DNA of 64,000 nt, taken from Oscillospiraceae bacterium. GTDB taxonomy: Bacteria > Bacillota > Clostridia > Oscillospirales > Oscillospiraceae. Numbering within the stretch: the first letter of the stretch is position 1; the number at the start of each line of letters is the position of its first letter. A program made the translations under genes and the position numbers. Below, in pieces: positions 7,247-16,704 of this stretch. The notes beneath the pieces were generated by a model. That model saw nothing but the letters and a program-made list of their open reading frames with translations. It had not been told where the DNA came from and searched no databases. The stretch lies in assembly GCA_017469795.1 (NCBI GenBank), contig JAFUFT010000013.1, positions 1 through 64,000 on the forward strand. The letters run 5' to 3'.

Positions 7247-9592
7247 ATGACACTCAAGGAACTGGAAATCGGAAGATCAGCGGTCATCACCGCAGTCGGC
7301 GGAGACGGCGCCCTGCGCCAGCACTTTCTGGATATGGGCGTGATCCCCGGCACGGAGGTCACAGTGATCAAATACGCCCCCATGGGCGACCCCATGGAGC
7401 TGATGCTTCACGGCTACGAACTCACGCTGCGCCTTGCGGACGCGGATCGGATCACCGTGACGCCGCTGTCTGCGCCACAGGCATCCAGCGCCCCCTTGCA
7501 GGCGGTGTCCAAAGTGGCCCACCCCGGTCTGGGCGAAGGCGGCCGGTTCCATCCCAAGGGCAGCGGCGATCCGCTGCCGGAGGGTACGACGCTGACCTTT
7601 GCGCTGGTCGGCAACCAGAACAGCGGAAAGACCACCCTGTTCAACCAGCTCACCGGTGCCAATCAGCACGTAGGCAATTTCCCCGGCGTCACAGTCAGCC
7701 GGAAGGACGGCGTCATCCGGGGCCGCGACAACACATTGGTAACGGATCTGCCCGGCATTTATTCCATGTCCCCCTACAGCAGCGAGGAGCTTGTTTCCCG
7801 GAGCTTTGTGCTGGACGAAAAGCCAAAGGCGATCATCAACATCGTCGACGCCTCCAACATCGCCCGTAATCTCTATCTGACCATGCAGCTTCTGGAGATG
7901 GACACGCCGGTGGTGGTGGCGCTCAATATGATGGACGAGGTGACGGCCAACGGCGGCTCCATCGACGTCAACCGCATGGAGGCCCTGCTCGGAACGCCCG
8001 TGGTGCCCATTTCCGCCGCCAAGCGGCAGGGCGTGGAGGAGTTGATCGAACACGCCATCCACATCGCCCACTACCAGGAAAAACCCCTCCGGCAGGATTT
8101 CTGCGACGAAAACGACCACGGCGGCGCTGTGCATCGATGTCTCCACGGCATTATTCATCTGATCGAGGATCACGCCCTCCGGGCCGGACTTCCGGTGCGG
8201 TTTGCCGCCGCCAAAGTCATTGAGGGCGATGAAATGGTGCTCAATCAGCTGGGACTAGATCAGAACGAGCAGGAGATGCTGGAGCACATCATTCTCCAGA
8301 TGGAAACTGAGCGGGGCATGGACCGGGCCGCCGCCATGGCCGATATGCGGTTTGCATTTATCCACAAGGTCTGCTCCCAGACGGTAACAAAACCCTCTGA
8401 GAGCCGGGAACGGATCCGCAGCGAAAAGCTGGACCGGTTTCTGACAGGAAAATACACCGCCATTCCCGCCTTTATCGGGATCATGGCGCTGGTGTTCTTC
8501 CTGACCTTCAACGTCATCGGTGCGGGACTCCAGACACTTCTGGAATACAGCATCAGCGGCCTGACCGCTCTGGCGGACCGGGCTCTGACCGCTGCAGCCG
8601 TCAATCCGGCGATCCACGGACTGATCATCGACGGCGTATTCGCCGGCGTCGGCAGTGTCCTGAGCTTTCTTCCCATCATCGTGACCCTGTTTTTCTTCCT
8701 GTCTCTGCTGGAAGACAGCGGATATATCGCCCGGGTGGCCTTTGTCATGGACAAGCTCCTGCGGCGGATCGGCCTGTCCGGGCGGAGCATCGTTCCCCTG
8801 CTCATCGGCTTCGGCTGCACGGTTCCCGCGGTCATGTCCACCCGGACCCTGCCCAGCGAACGGGACCGTCGCATGACCATCCTTCTGACCCCGTTTATGA
8901 GCTGTACCGCGAAGCTGCCCATCTATGGGTTCTTTGTGAGCGCGTTTTTCCCGAAGCAGGGCGGTCTGATTATGGTGGGACTGTATCTGCTTGGGATCCT
9001 GGTCGGAATCCTTGCGGCATATCTCTATCGCGGGACACTGTTTCAGGGCGAGGCTGCGCCGTTTGTCATGGAACTGCCGAACTACCGGATCCCCGGCGCG
9101 AAAAACGTGGCACAGCTTCTGTGGGAAAAGGCCAAGGACTTCCTGCAGCGGGCCTTTTCCATCATCCTCATCGCCACGGTGGTGGTCTGGTTCCTGCAGA
9201 GCTTTGACCTGCACCTGAACATCGTGGAGGACTCCCAGCAGAGCATTTTGGCCATGATCGCCGGCCTGCTTGCGCCGATCCTGCGTCCGCTGGGTCTGGG
9301 CGACTGGCGGATCGTCACCTCGCTGATCACCGGCTTCATGGCCAAGGAAAGTGTGGTCTCCACCATGGAGATCCTCTTTGGCGGATCCGTACAGGCTGCC
9401 ATGACCTCCCTTTCCGCGGCTGCGCTGCTGGTGTTTTCCCTGCTCTATACGCCCTGCGTGGCGGCCGTAGCATCGGTCAAACGGGAACTGGGACGGAAAT
9501 ACGCCGTCGGCATGGTGGTCTGGCAGTGCGCCGTGGCCTGGGTCGCGGCGCTGGCGGTCCGCATGATCGGTCTGGCGCTGGGAGGCGTCTGA
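7247..9592 (+). CDS. feoB: FeoA-FeoB fusion, ferrous iron transporter
   Basis: This 781-residue fusion carries a FeoA SH3-like domain (residues 1-75) in front of a complete FeoB, which imports Fe2+ across the cytoplasmic membrane under anaerobic conditions. The FeoB G-domain has G1 GNQNSGKTT (122-130), DLPG (167-170) and NMMD (227-230). The membrane part (about 400-780) has the two Gate motifs with conserved cysteines (GFGCTVPA, and TPCVAAV near the end). Fusion replaces the usual separate feoA gene. It is followed after one base by the small FeoB-associated gene at 9594, so the two are one operon. Confidence 0.97.
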   Translation: MTLKELEIGRSAVITAVGGDGALRQHFLDMGVIPGTEVTVIKYAPMGDPMELMLHGYELTLRLADADRITVTPLSAPQASSAPLQAVSKVAHPGLGEGGRFHPKGSGDPLPEGTTLTFALVGNQNSGKTTLFNQLTGANQHVGNFPGVTVSRKDGVIRGRDNTLVTDLPGIYSMSPYSSEELVSRSFVLDEKPKAIINIVDASNIARNLYLTMQLLEMDTPVVVALNMMDEVTANGGSIDVNRMEALLGTPVVPISAAKRQGVEELIEHAIHIAHYQEKPLRQDFCDENDHGGAVHRCLHGIIHLIEDHALRAGLPVRFAAAKVIEGDEMVLNQLGLDQNEQEMLEHIILQMETERGMDRAAAMADMRFAFIHKVCSQTVTKPSESRERIRSEKLDRFLTGKYTAIPAFIGIMALVFFLTFNVIGAGLQTLLEYSISGLTALADRALTAAAVNPAIHGLIIDGVFAGVGSVLSFLPIIVTLFFFLSLLEDSGYIARVAFVMDKLLRRIGLSGRSIVPLLIGFGCTVPAVMSTRTLPSERDRRMTILLTPFMSCTAKLPIYGFFVSAFFPKQGGLIMVGLYLLGILVGILAAYLYRGTLFQGEAAPFVMELPNYRIPGAKNVAQLLWEKAKDFLQRAFSIILIATVVVWFLQSFDLHLNIVEDSQQSILAMIAGLLAPILRPLGLGDWRIVTSLITGFMAKESVVSTMEILFGGSVQAAMTSLSAAALLVFSLLYTPCVAAVASVKRELGRKYAVGMVVWQCAVAWVAALAVRMIGLALGGV

Positions 9593-9593
9593 T

Positions 9594-9734
9594 ATGAACT
9601 TTTGGGACATTGCGCTGGTGATCCTTTTGTCGGTCATCCTTGTCACCGCTGTTATTTACCGGCTGCGCCGCAGGAAGCGCGGCCGCGACTGCGGCTGTGA
9701 GAACTGTCCCCGGCAGTGCTTTCGCCGGAAATGA
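9594..9734 (+). CDS. FeoB-associated Cys-rich membrane mini-protein
   Basis: This 46-residue gene starts one base after the feoB stop. It has one membrane segment (about residues 4-22), a basic stretch (RLRRRKRGR) and the motif CGCENCPRQC near the end. This is the pattern of the FeoB-associated Cys-rich membrane protein family, thought to assist FeoB in Firmicutes. The position supports the call strongly. Confidence 0.9.
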   Translation: MNFWDIALVILLSVILVTAVIYRLRRRKRGRDCGCENCPRQCFRRK

Positions 9735-9778
9735 GGATCGCACCTCTTCCTGAAATACACATCGTCAACCGGCCGGAC

Positions 9779-9813
9779 GGGACCGTCTTTCCTGAGACGG
9801 TCCCGCTTTTTTT
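9779..9813 (+). terminator. feo operon terminator
   Basis: GGGACCGTCT (9779-9788) pairs with AGACGGTCCC (9795-9804) and is followed by GC and seven T residues. Confidence 0.92.
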
Positions 9814-9877
9814 CTGTACACTGCAGGAATTCTGTGATACAATAGTTTAGATATACGAACAAGGAAGGAATTGCAAC

Positions 9878-11647
9878 ATGGAAAAACTCATCGACCTGAT
9901 TTCGGAGCAGGTCTCCGCCGCATTTGAGGCTGCCGGATATGATCCGGCGCTGGGCAGGGTCAGCGTTTCGGCCCGTCCGGACCTGTGTGAGTATCAGTGC
10001 AACGGCGCCATGCCTGCCGCCAAGCAGTACCATAAGGCTCCCATCGTCATTGCGGAGGACGTGGTGGCCCAGCTCCGGGAAAACCCGGCATTTCTGACTG
10101 CGGAGGCTGTGAAGCCCGGTTTCATCAATCTTCGGCTCGCCCCGGAGACGGTTTCAGATTATGTAAACCAAATGGCATCTGCCGAGAAGTTCGGCCTGCA
10201 GGAAGAAGCGGAGGAGAAAACCGTGGTCATTGACTACGGCGGTGCCAACGTGGCCAAACCCCTGCACGTGAGCCATATCCGGCCCGCCATCATCGGAGAG
10301 GCCGTCAAGCGCATCGAGCGCTATTTCGGCAACCGGGTGATCGGTGACGTGCATCTGGGCGACTGGGGCCTGCAGATGGGCCTGATCATCGAGGGAATCC
10401 GCGCGAAGAGCCCCGATCTTCCCTACTTTGACCCGGACCATCAGGGCGAGTATCCCGCGGAGCCGCCCTTTACCATTTCAGAGCTGGAACAGATCTATCC
10501 CGCCGCCTCCGCAAGGAGCAAGGAGGATCCGGAGTTCTCCGCCCGGGCCCATGAGGCCACTCTGAAGCTTCAGCAGGGCGATCCCGGTTATATGGCCATC
10601 TGGCATCACGTGATGAACGTGTCCGTGGCAGATCTGAAAAAGAACTATAGCAACCTGAATGTGGAGTTCGATCTGTGGAAGGGCGAAAGCGACGCGGAGC
10701 CCTATATCGCGGATATGGTCCGGTATCTCAAAGACGGCGGCTACGCCGTAGAGAGTCAGGGCGCCCTTGTGGTGGAAGTTCAGGAGCCGGAGGACAAGAA
10801 GGAAGTTCCCCCCTGCATCATCCTCAAATCCGACGGAGCCACCCTCTATGCCACCACGGACCTTGCCACGCTGGTCCAGCGGGAGCAGGACTATCATCCC
10901 GACAAGGTGCTCTATGTGGTGGACAAGCGCCAGGCGCTGCACTTTGAGCAGGTGTTCCGTACCGCCAAAAAGTCGAAGATCATCCGGCCGGAAACCACGC
11001 TGCAGTTCCTGGGCTTCGGCACCATGAACGGGAAAGACGGCAAACCCTTCAAGACCAGAGACGGCGGCGTCATGCGGCTGGAATACCTGATCTCAGAGAT
11101 CACCGACACCGTCAAGGCCCGTATTCTGGAAAACAATATCATCACCGGCGTCGCTGTGGACGAGATCGCCGGCATCATCGCTGTTGCGGCCTTGAAATAC
11201 GGCGACCTCAGCAACCTGGCCACCAAGGACTACGCCTTTGACATGGACCGGTTCTCCGCCTTTGAGGGCAACACCGGCCCCTATATCCTTTACACCATCG
11301 TCCGGATCAAGTCCATTCTCAGCAAATTTACCCAGCAGACAGGGAAAACCGCCGACGGTCTTTCCATCCTGCCTCCGGAGACCGCTCTGGAAAAGGATCT
11401 GATGCTGCAGATCTCCCGGTTCCAGGACAATCTGGCTCTGGCCTACCGGGACACCCAGCCCAACGTGGTCTGCGCCTATATCTATGAGCTTTCCGGCGCG
11501 GTGAACCGGTTCTACCATGACACCCGGATCCTCTCTGAGGCAGACCCGGCAAAGCAGGCGGGCTACATTGCCCTGATCCACCTGGCCTGCCGGGTGCTGG
11601 AAACCTGCATCGACCTTCTGGGCTTCTCTGCCCCGGAGAAGATGTAA
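9878..11647 (+). CDS. argS: Arginyl-tRNA synthetase
   Basis: This class I synthetase of 589 residues charges tRNA-Arg in the cytoplasm. The N-terminal Add1-like domain (1-110) is followed by the catalytic domain with the HIGH-type motif HVSH (130-133) in GGANVAKPLHVSHIRP, a stretch characteristic of ArgS. The C-terminal anticodon-binding helical domain (about 465-589) contains the FYHDTRIL segment. A TACAAT box at about 9838-9843 could be its -10 element. The next gene begins directly after its TAA. Confidence 0.97.
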   Translation: MEKLIDLISEQVSAAFEAAGYDPALGRVSVSARPDLCEYQCNGAMPAAKQYHKAPIVIAEDVVAQLRENPAFLTAEAVKPGFINLRLAPETVSDYVNQMASAEKFGLQEEAEEKTVVIDYGGANVAKPLHVSHIRPAIIGEAVKRIERYFGNRVIGDVHLGDWGLQMGLIIEGIRAKSPDLPYFDPDHQGEYPAEPPFTISELEQIYPAASARSKEDPEFSARAHEATLKLQQGDPGYMAIWHHVMNVSVADLKKNYSNLNVEFDLWKGESDAEPYIADMVRYLKDGGYAVESQGALVVEVQEPEDKKEVPPCIILKSDGATLYATTDLATLVQREQDYHPDKVLYVVDKRQALHFEQVFRTAKKSKIIRPETTLQFLGFGTMNGKDGKPFKTRDGGVMRLEYLISEITDTVKARILENNIITGVAVDEIAGIIAVAALKYGDLSNLATKDYAFDMDRFSAFEGNTGPYILYTIVRIKSILSKFTQQTGKTADGLSILPPETALEKDLMLQISRFQDNLALAYRDTQPNVVCAYIYELSGAVNRFYHDTRILSEADPAKQAGYIALIHLACRVLETCIDLLGFSAPEKM

Positions 11648-12274
11648 ATGCGGTACCGCTGCGTCATTTGGGACTGGAACGGCACGCTGGCCGACGATGT
11701 GATCGCCTCTCTGAAGGCCACCAACGACATTCTTGCCCTGCATGGAAAACCGCCCATTGACCTTTCACAGTACTACGCCTATATGGACACTCCCATCAGC
11801 CGCTTCTATGAGCACCTGTTCGATCTCAACGAAGTGCCCATGACACTGATCGGCCAGGAGTTTTCAGAGTTTTACCCCCGCCATTTTGAAGGATTGCACC
11901 CTGGGGCCGAAACACTTCTGAAAACGCTGCAGTCCGCCGGCGTCCGGCAGGTGATCCTCTCCTCCTCCCACCGGGAGAATGTGGAGCGGGATACCGCCGC
12001 CCTGGGGGTGCTCCCCTACTTTGACGAAATCCTGGCGGCCGACGACCTTCTGGCGGAGAGCAAGGAGGAACGGGGGCGGCTCTGGGCCATACGGCAGCCG
12101 TTCCCTGCATCCGAGATGGTACTGATCGGCGACACGCTCCACGACCACGCCGCCGCCAGATATATCGGCGCGGACTGCATTCTCTGCGCCATCGGCCATC
12201 AATCCCGTGCAGATCTCTGCCGGGCCGGCGTTCCCGTGGTGGACTCTCTGGCGGAGCTGTCCGCTTTCCTGTAA
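11648..12274 (+). CDS. HAD-superfamily phosphatase (phosphoglycolate phosphatase-like)
   Basis: The 208-residue protein has the HAD order of motifs: DWNGTLAD near the N-terminus (motif I, with Asn in place of the usual second Asp), LSSSHREN (motif II region), and IGDTLHDHAAA (motif IV) with a following CAIGHQS segment. The replacement of the second motif I Asp by Asn may reduce phosphatase activity, but the DxN form occurs in related HAD proteins. It starts immediately after the argS stop, so translation is probably coupled. The substrate cannot be inferred. Confidence 0.8.
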   Translation: MRYRCVIWDWNGTLADDVIASLKATNDILALHGKPPIDLSQYYAYMDTPISRFYEHLFDLNEVPMTLIGQEFSEFYPRHFEGLHPGAETLLKTLQSAGVRQVILSSSHRENVERDTAALGVLPYFDEILAADDLLAESKEERGRLWAIRQPFPASEMVLIGDTLHDHAAARYIGADCILCAIGHQSRADLCRAGVPVVDSLAELSAFL

Positions 12275-12339
12275 AAGCTGTTGAAAATCCCACGAAAACC
12301 CTGTAAAATAGAGATACCCCATTCAAGGACGTGATACCC

Positions 12340-13107
12340 ATGGACCATTCGGAAATCCTGCTCTATGAAGAGCTGCAGACCAATGCTTTCCCCGCTCTGC
12401 AGACCGTCATGTATGACGGCTGGAGCGTCCGCTTCGGCGGCGGCTTCACCTATCGGGTCAACTGCGCCAATCCCATGTATTCGGAGACGCTGCCCGGTGC
12501 GGAGAAGGTCCGGTATGTGGAACAGCTGTACCGGGATTCCGGTCTGAGCAAATCCATCGTCAAGCTCCATGACGGCATGGATCCGTCGCAGCTTGCAGTC
12601 TGCTCCCAGGCCCTGGACGAGCTGGGTTATGGAACGGAGCGCAGCGGAAACATCTTCGTATGCCCGCTGGAATCCTTCACCCGGATCCCCAATACGGAGA
12701 CGATCATCGAATCCGCCATGACAGGCCCCTGGCTGGATGGGTTCCTGACCATGAACGGCACGGCGGATGCCCAGCGGGACGCTGCGGTGAAGATGCTGCA
12801 GAATATCGCCTATCCCATTGCCGCCGCTTCCATCGTGGAGAATGGCCGTATGATTGCCTGCGGACTCGGCGTTCTTGAGCGGGGGTATGTAGGGCTCTAC
12901 GACATCTATGTGGATGCGTCCTGCCGCCGCCGGGGACTGGGCGGGGATATCTGCTCCGCCATCATGCAGTACGGAAAGTCCATGGGGTGCCACACCGCTT
13001 ATCTGCAATGTCTGACCGACAATCTTGGCGCACGGGTCCTGTATGATCTGCTCGGCTATCAGGAAACCTATCACTACTGGTTCCGAACCAAATCTCTGAC
13101 GGAATAA
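12340..13107 (+). CDS. GNAT-family N-acetyltransferase
   Basis: The 255-residue protein ends with an acetyltransferase domain: LYDIYVDASCRRRGLGGDI (about residues 190-208) contains the acetyl-CoA loop R-R-x-G-x-G-G, and GYQETYHYWFR closes the fold. The N-terminal half is a weaker GNAT-like repeat. I prefer ATG 12340 to the upstream GTG 12331, because AAGGA lies ten bases before the ATG but only one before the GTG. The acceptor is unknown. Its downstream neighbour is a 40-residue membrane protein. Confidence 0.8.
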   Translation: MDHSEILLYEELQTNAFPALQTVMYDGWSVRFGGGFTYRVNCANPMYSETLPGAEKVRYVEQLYRDSGLSKSIVKLHDGMDPSQLAVCSQALDELGYGTERSGNIFVCPLESFTRIPNTETIIESAMTGPWLDGFLTMNGTADAQRDAAVKMLQNIAYPIAAASIVENGRMIACGLGVLERGYVGLYDIYVDASCRRRGLGGDICSAIMQYGKSMGCHTAYLQCLTDNLGARVLYDLLGYQETYHYWFRTKSLTE

Positions 13108-13123
13108 ACAAGGAGGAATTGCT

Positions 13124-13246
13124 ATGAAAACCGCACGCTTTGTTCTGAAAATCGTTGGTGCGTCCCTGATGCTGGCAGGCTGCGTCTGCCTGATCATCGG
13201 ATTCTGGGACAAGCTCATCGGAGCTTTTTCTCCCGACGAGGAATAA
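13124..13246 (+). CDS. Small single-pass membrane protein (40 aa)
   Basis: ATG 13124 is preceded by a strong AGGAGGA site and opens a 40-codon frame. The product has one hydrophobic segment (about residues 8-27) with a lipobox-like LAGC, then FWDKLIGAFSPDEE. It could be a short lipoprotein or a plain membrane peptide. A terminator follows within ten bases, so it is the last gene of the argS-HAD-GNAT group. The function is unknown. Confidence 0.6.
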   Translation: MKTARFVLKIVGASLMLAGCVCLIIGFWDKLIGAFSPDEE

Positions 13247-13252
13247 ACGAAC

Positions 13253-13281
13253 GCGCCGTCCGAAAGGACGGCGCTTCCTTT
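13253..13281 (+). terminator. Hairpin terminator between convergent genes
   Basis: GCGCCGTCC (13253-13261) and GGACGGCGC (13266-13274) form a nine-base stem with a GAAA tetraloop, followed by TTCCTTTG. It lies just before the stop of the convergent birA gene. Confidence 0.85.
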
Positions 13282-13290
13282 GTCTATGAC

Positions 13291-14277
13291 CTAAATATAC
13301 CCGTCATTGCCGCGGATGGAGACCTCTCCCGTAAACACAATGCCGGTCTCTCCGTCGTCGTACTGCACCACCAGCGCACCGTTTTCGTCGATGGCTTTGG
13401 CGGTTCCCGTCCGGGTCTTCTCCCCACGGATGACCCGGACATGGCGGCCGATGGTGATGCAGTCCCGGGCGTACTGCGCGATCCACTCCCGTTTTCCAGT
13501 CCGGATCTCCCTGGACATGACCTCCAGCTGCCAGATCAGTTCCGCCGCCAGCCGGTTCCGGTCCACCGCTCGTCCGGTCTCCGCCTCGATCGAGGTGGCC
13601 CGGTCCCTAAGCTCCTCGGGGAAATCCCCCGGCCTCTGGCCGCAGTTAATGCCGATGCCCACGACCACGTACTCCAGCGTGCCGCTCTCCCACTCCACGC
13701 TCATCTCCGAAAGGATCCCGGTCATTTTCTTCTCCCCGAGGATCAGATCGTTGGTCCACTTGATCCCCGGCCGGACGCCGCAGCATCGCTCAATGGCGTT
13801 GTTTACCGCCACCGCCGCCATGGCCGTGGTATGGCTGACCTCCGCTGGTCCACACTTGGGCCGCAGCAGGACTGAGAGATACAATCCCTTCCCTCTGGGA
13901 GACAGGAATCCCCTGCCCTGACGGCCCCGGCCGCCCGTCTGCTCATCAGACAGATACACCGATCCCGCAGGCGCGCCGGAGACCGCCTCCCGTTTTGCCA
14001 GATTGTTGGTGGAGTCCACCGTTTCCAATACGGTGATCCGGTCCTTCCAGGGATGCGTCCCCAATCCGCTCAGGATCTTGTCCCGATCGAGCCGCTCCGG
14101 GCATTTGACCAGCCGGTAGCCCAGATTGGTCACCGCCTCAATTTCATATCCGGACTCCCGGAGCTTTTTGATCTGTTTCCAGACTGCAGCGCGGGTGACG
14201 CCCAGCTGTTCCGACATGGATTCTCCGGAAACAAAGGCGCCGTCTGCCTCCTGCAGCAGCGTCAGGATCTTCGGCAT
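13291..14277 (-). CDS. birA: Biotin protein ligase / biotin operon repressor
   Basis: The 328-residue BirA has an N-terminal winged helix (residues 1-62, with SEQLGVTRAAVWKQIKKL) and the ligase domain with the biotin loop GGRGRQGRGF and the KWTNDL motif. It joins biotin to acetyl-CoA carboxylase and other biotin enzymes, and the helix domain lets it repress biotin genes. I chose ATG 14277, where a GAGGAG site is well placed, over the longer frame from 14331. No biotin gene or carboxylase is nearby. Confidence 0.95.
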   Translation of the reverse strand: MPKILTLLQEADGAFVSGESMSEQLGVTRAAVWKQIKKLRESGYEIEAVTNLGYRLVKCPERLDRDKILSGLGTHPWKDRITVLETVDSTNNLAKREAVSGAPAGSVYLSDEQTGGRGRQGRGFLSPRGKGLYLSVLLRPKCGPAEVSHTTAMAAVAVNNAIERCCGVRPGIKWTNDLILGEKKMTGILSEMSVEWESGTLEYVVVGIGINCGQRPGDFPEELRDRATSIEAETGRAVDRNRLAAELIWQLEVMSREIRTGKREWIAQYARDCITIGRHVRVIRGEKTRTGTAKAIDENGALVVQYDDGETGIVFTGEVSIRGNDGYI

Positions 14278-14353
14278 TGTAAACCACACTCCTCTTGTTA
14301 TGAGTTTACCATCAGGCCCGCAAAAAATCAAGAAGTTTGTAAAGGAATTTTAC

Positions 14354-14382
14354 TTGACATTCATGGCGAAATCAGGTATAAT
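14354..14382 (+). promoter_or_regulatory. ylxM-ffh promoter TTGACA-17-TATAAT
   Basis: Perfect consensus boxes, TTGACA at 14354-14359 and TATAAT at 14377-14382, lie 17 bases apart, about 40 bases before the ylxM start. Confidence 0.92.
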
Positions 14383-14422
14383 CTCGACTGTTAAGCCAAG
14401 CGCCTTTACAGGAGGGATTTGG

Positions 14423-14764
14423 ATGGAACGGGATATGCTGACCTACGCCCTGCTGTTCGACGTCTATGGCGACACCCTGACGGAAAAGCAAAAGCTCTGC
14501 TGCGACCTTCGTTACAATCAGGACCTCTCTCTGGGAGAGATCGGCGAACTGGAGGGCATCTCCCGGCAGGCTGTCCGGGACAATCTGATCCGGGCGGAGG
14601 CACAGATGCGGGACCTGGAGGAAAAGATCGGCGCTGTCCGCCGTTCGCTTCAGATCAGCTCCGCGCTTGCGGCGTTGGAATCTGCCGCAGATCTGGCCAG
14701 GCAGCAGGATCTCCCTGAGATCCGGAACTATATCGACTGCGCCATCGGGCGTTTGAAGGAGTGA
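14423..14764 (+). CDS. ylxM: YlxM/p13-like DNA-binding protein
   Basis: The 113-residue protein carries a sigma70 region 4-like helix-turn-helix (LSLGEIGELEGISRQAVRDN, about residues 34-53). This is the classic partner gene upstream of ffh in Firmicutes, where it is linked to the signal recognition particle. ATG 14423 with AGGAGGG is the start; the longer open frame upstream is not coding. ffh begins five bases after the stop. Confidence 0.92.
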   Translation: MERDMLTYALLFDVYGDTLTEKQKLCCDLRYNQDLSLGEIGELEGISRQAVRDNLIRAEAQMRDLEEKIGAVRRSLQISSALAALESAADLARQQDLPEIRNYIDCAIGRLKE

Positions 14765-14768
14765 AACC

Positions 14769-16148
14769 ATGGCCTTTGAAGGACTGACTGATAAATTATC
14801 CGCGGCGTTCAAACGTCTGCGCAGCAAGGGCCGGCTCACCGAAGCCGACGTAAAAGAGGCCATGCGTGAGATCCGGCTGGCACTGCTGGAAGCCGATGTC
14901 AGCTATAAAGTCGTCAAGGACTTCGTCAAGAAAGTTTCGGAGCGGGCCGTGGGCAGCGACGTGCTGGAAAGTCTGACGCCGGCCCAGATGATCGTCAAGA
15001 TCGTCAACGAAGAGCTCATCGCCCTGATGGGCAGCGAAAATGCAAAACTCACCATTTCCTCCAGACCGCCTACGGTCGTCATGCTGGTGGGCCTTCAGGG
15101 TGCCGGTAAGACCACCAACGGAGCAAAGCTGGCTGGCCTGATGAAAAAACAGGGCAAGAACCCGCTGCTGGTGGCCTGCGACGTATATCGTCCCGCTGCC
15201 ATCAAGCAGTTGGAGGTCGTAGGTTCTCAGTTGGGGATCCCCGTGTTCCAGATGGGTCAGGGCAATCCCGTGGACATCGCCAAGGCCGGCGTGGCCCACG
15301 CGAAAAAAGAGGGCTTCGATATGGTGTTCCTGGACACCGCAGGCCGCCTTCACATCGACGAGGCGCTGATGGAGGAGCTCTCCGCCATCAAGGAAGCGGT
15401 GGAGCCGGACGAGATCCTGCTGGTGGTGGACGCCATGACCGGACAGGACGCTGTGAACGCAGCAACCGCCTTTGATCAGCAGCTGTCCATTGACGGCGTG
15501 ATGCTGACCAAGCTGGACGGCGATGCCCGGGGCGGCGCTGCCCTCTCCGTCAAGGCCGTCACCGGAAAGCCCATCAAATTTGCGGGCACCGGAGAGAAGC
15601 TGGACAATATCGAAGCCTTCCATCCCGAGCGGATGGCTTCCCGGATCCTGGGCATGGGCGACGTGCTGACGCTGATTGAGAAGGCGGAGGCGGCACTCGA
15701 CAAGAAGAAGGCGGAAGAGCTGGAGCAAAAGCTCCGGAAATCCAAATTCACCCTTCAGGACTTCTACGACCAGCTGGTTCAGCTCAAGAGCATGGGTTCC
15801 CTGACCGACATCCTCGCCATGATGCCCGGTATGAACACCGGCGCACTGAAAAATGTAAATGTGGACGAAAAGGCCATGCGTCATACGGAGGCCATCATCC
15901 TCTCCATGACGCCCCATGAGCGGGAAAACCCGGGCGTCATCAACCACAGCCGCAAACAGCGCATCGCCTCCGGTGCAGGCGTGAGTGTTCAGGAAATCAA
16001 CAACCTGCTCAAACAGTTTGAGGCCATGCAGAAAATGATGAAGCAGTTCACCGGACCCGGCGCCAGCAAGAAGATGAAAAAGCTCCAGAAACGGGGCGGC
16101 TTCGGCGGTATGGGCGGTATGGGCGGCTTCGGCGGCTTCGGCTTCTGA
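14769..16148 (+). CDS. ffh: Signal recognition particle GTPase Ffh (SRP54)
   Basis: The 459-residue SRP54 binds signal sequences of nascent membrane proteins together with 4.5S RNA and docks to FtsY. It has the N-terminal four-helix bundle (1-90), the GTPase domain with GLQGAGKTT (108-116), DTAGR and TKLDGDARGG, and a Met-rich M domain (about 300-435). The end is a Gly/Phe/Met-rich tail (GGMGGFGGFGF). It sits in the ylxM-ffh-rpsP-khpA order typical of Firmicutes. Confidence 0.98.
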   Translation: MAFEGLTDKLSAAFKRLRSKGRLTEADVKEAMREIRLALLEADVSYKVVKDFVKKVSERAVGSDVLESLTPAQMIVKIVNEELIALMGSENAKLTISSRPPTVVMLVGLQGAGKTTNGAKLAGLMKKQGKNPLLVACDVYRPAAIKQLEVVGSQLGIPVFQMGQGNPVDIAKAGVAHAKKEGFDMVFLDTAGRLHIDEALMEELSAIKEAVEPDEILLVVDAMTGQDAVNAATAFDQQLSIDGVMLTKLDGDARGGAALSVKAVTGKPIKFAGTGEKLDNIEAFHPERMASRILGMGDVLTLIEKAEAALDKKKAEELEQKLRKSKFTLQDFYDQLVQLKSMGSLTDILAMMPGMNTGALKNVNVDEKAMRHTEAIILSMTPHERENPGVINHSRKQRIASGAGVSVQEINNLLKQFEAMQKMMKQFTGPGASKKMKKLQKRGGFGGMGGMGGFGGFGF

Positions 16149-16212
16149 TCGTTCGTAACAAGCAAACGTGCTTTACGATATATATTCAATACACTTCGGA
16201 GGTGAAACACCC

Positions 16213-16452
16213 ATGGTCAAAATCAGACTGCGCAGAATGGGCGCCAAGAAGGCCCCCTTCTACAGAATCGTTGTTGCAGACTCCCGCAGCCCCCGCGATG
16301 GCCGCTGCATTGAGGAAATCGGCACCTACAATCCCCTGACCGATCCCGCTACTGTCACTGTGGACGTGGAGAAGGCTCAGCAGTGGATCAAAAACGGCGC
16401 TCAGCCCACCGACACGGTGCGGGCCCTGCTCAAGAAGGCCGGCGCCCTCTAA
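16213..16452 (+). CDS. rpsP: 30S ribosomal protein S16
   Basis: The 79-residue product, starting [20 protein letters not shown], is a standard S16, a 30S assembly protein. The start is ATG 16213 behind CGGAGGTG; the in-frame ATG at 16168 is not used. It lies between ffh and khpA, as usual. Confidence 0.98.
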   Translation: MVKIRLRRMGAKKAPFYRIVVADSRSPRDGRCIEEIGTYNPLTDPATVTVDVEKAQQWIKNGAQPTDTVRALLKKAGAL

Positions 16453-16467
16453 TTCGGAGGAACAAAC

Positions 16468-16695
16468 ATGAAAGATCTCCTGCTTTATATGGCGCAGAAT
16501 CTTGTGGATCACCCCGACGCCGTGACGGTGACGGAGATCCCGGGTGACGAAACTGTGCTTGAGCTTCGTGTTGCGCCGGAAGACATGGGCAAGGTCATCG
16601 GCCGTCAGGGCCGGATTGCCAAAGAGATCCGCACGATCATCAAGTCTGTGGCCCAGCGCAAGGGCGAACACGTCAGCGTAGAAATCGTTGACTGA
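16468..16695 (+). CDS. khpA: KH-domain RNA-binding protein KhpA
   Basis: This 75-residue single KH-domain protein has the GxxG loop in IGRQGRIAKEIRTII. KhpA (YlqC) works with KhpB/Jag in RNA binding and cell-wall control in Firmicutes. A terminator follows directly, so the rimM, trmD and rplS genes that often come next are not in this transcript. Confidence 0.95.
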   Translation: MKDLLLYMAQNLVDHPDAVTVTEIPGDETVLELRVAPEDMGKVIGRQGRIAKEIRTIIKSVAQRKGEHVSVEIVD

Positions 16696-16704
16696 CGGAA
16701 AAAT

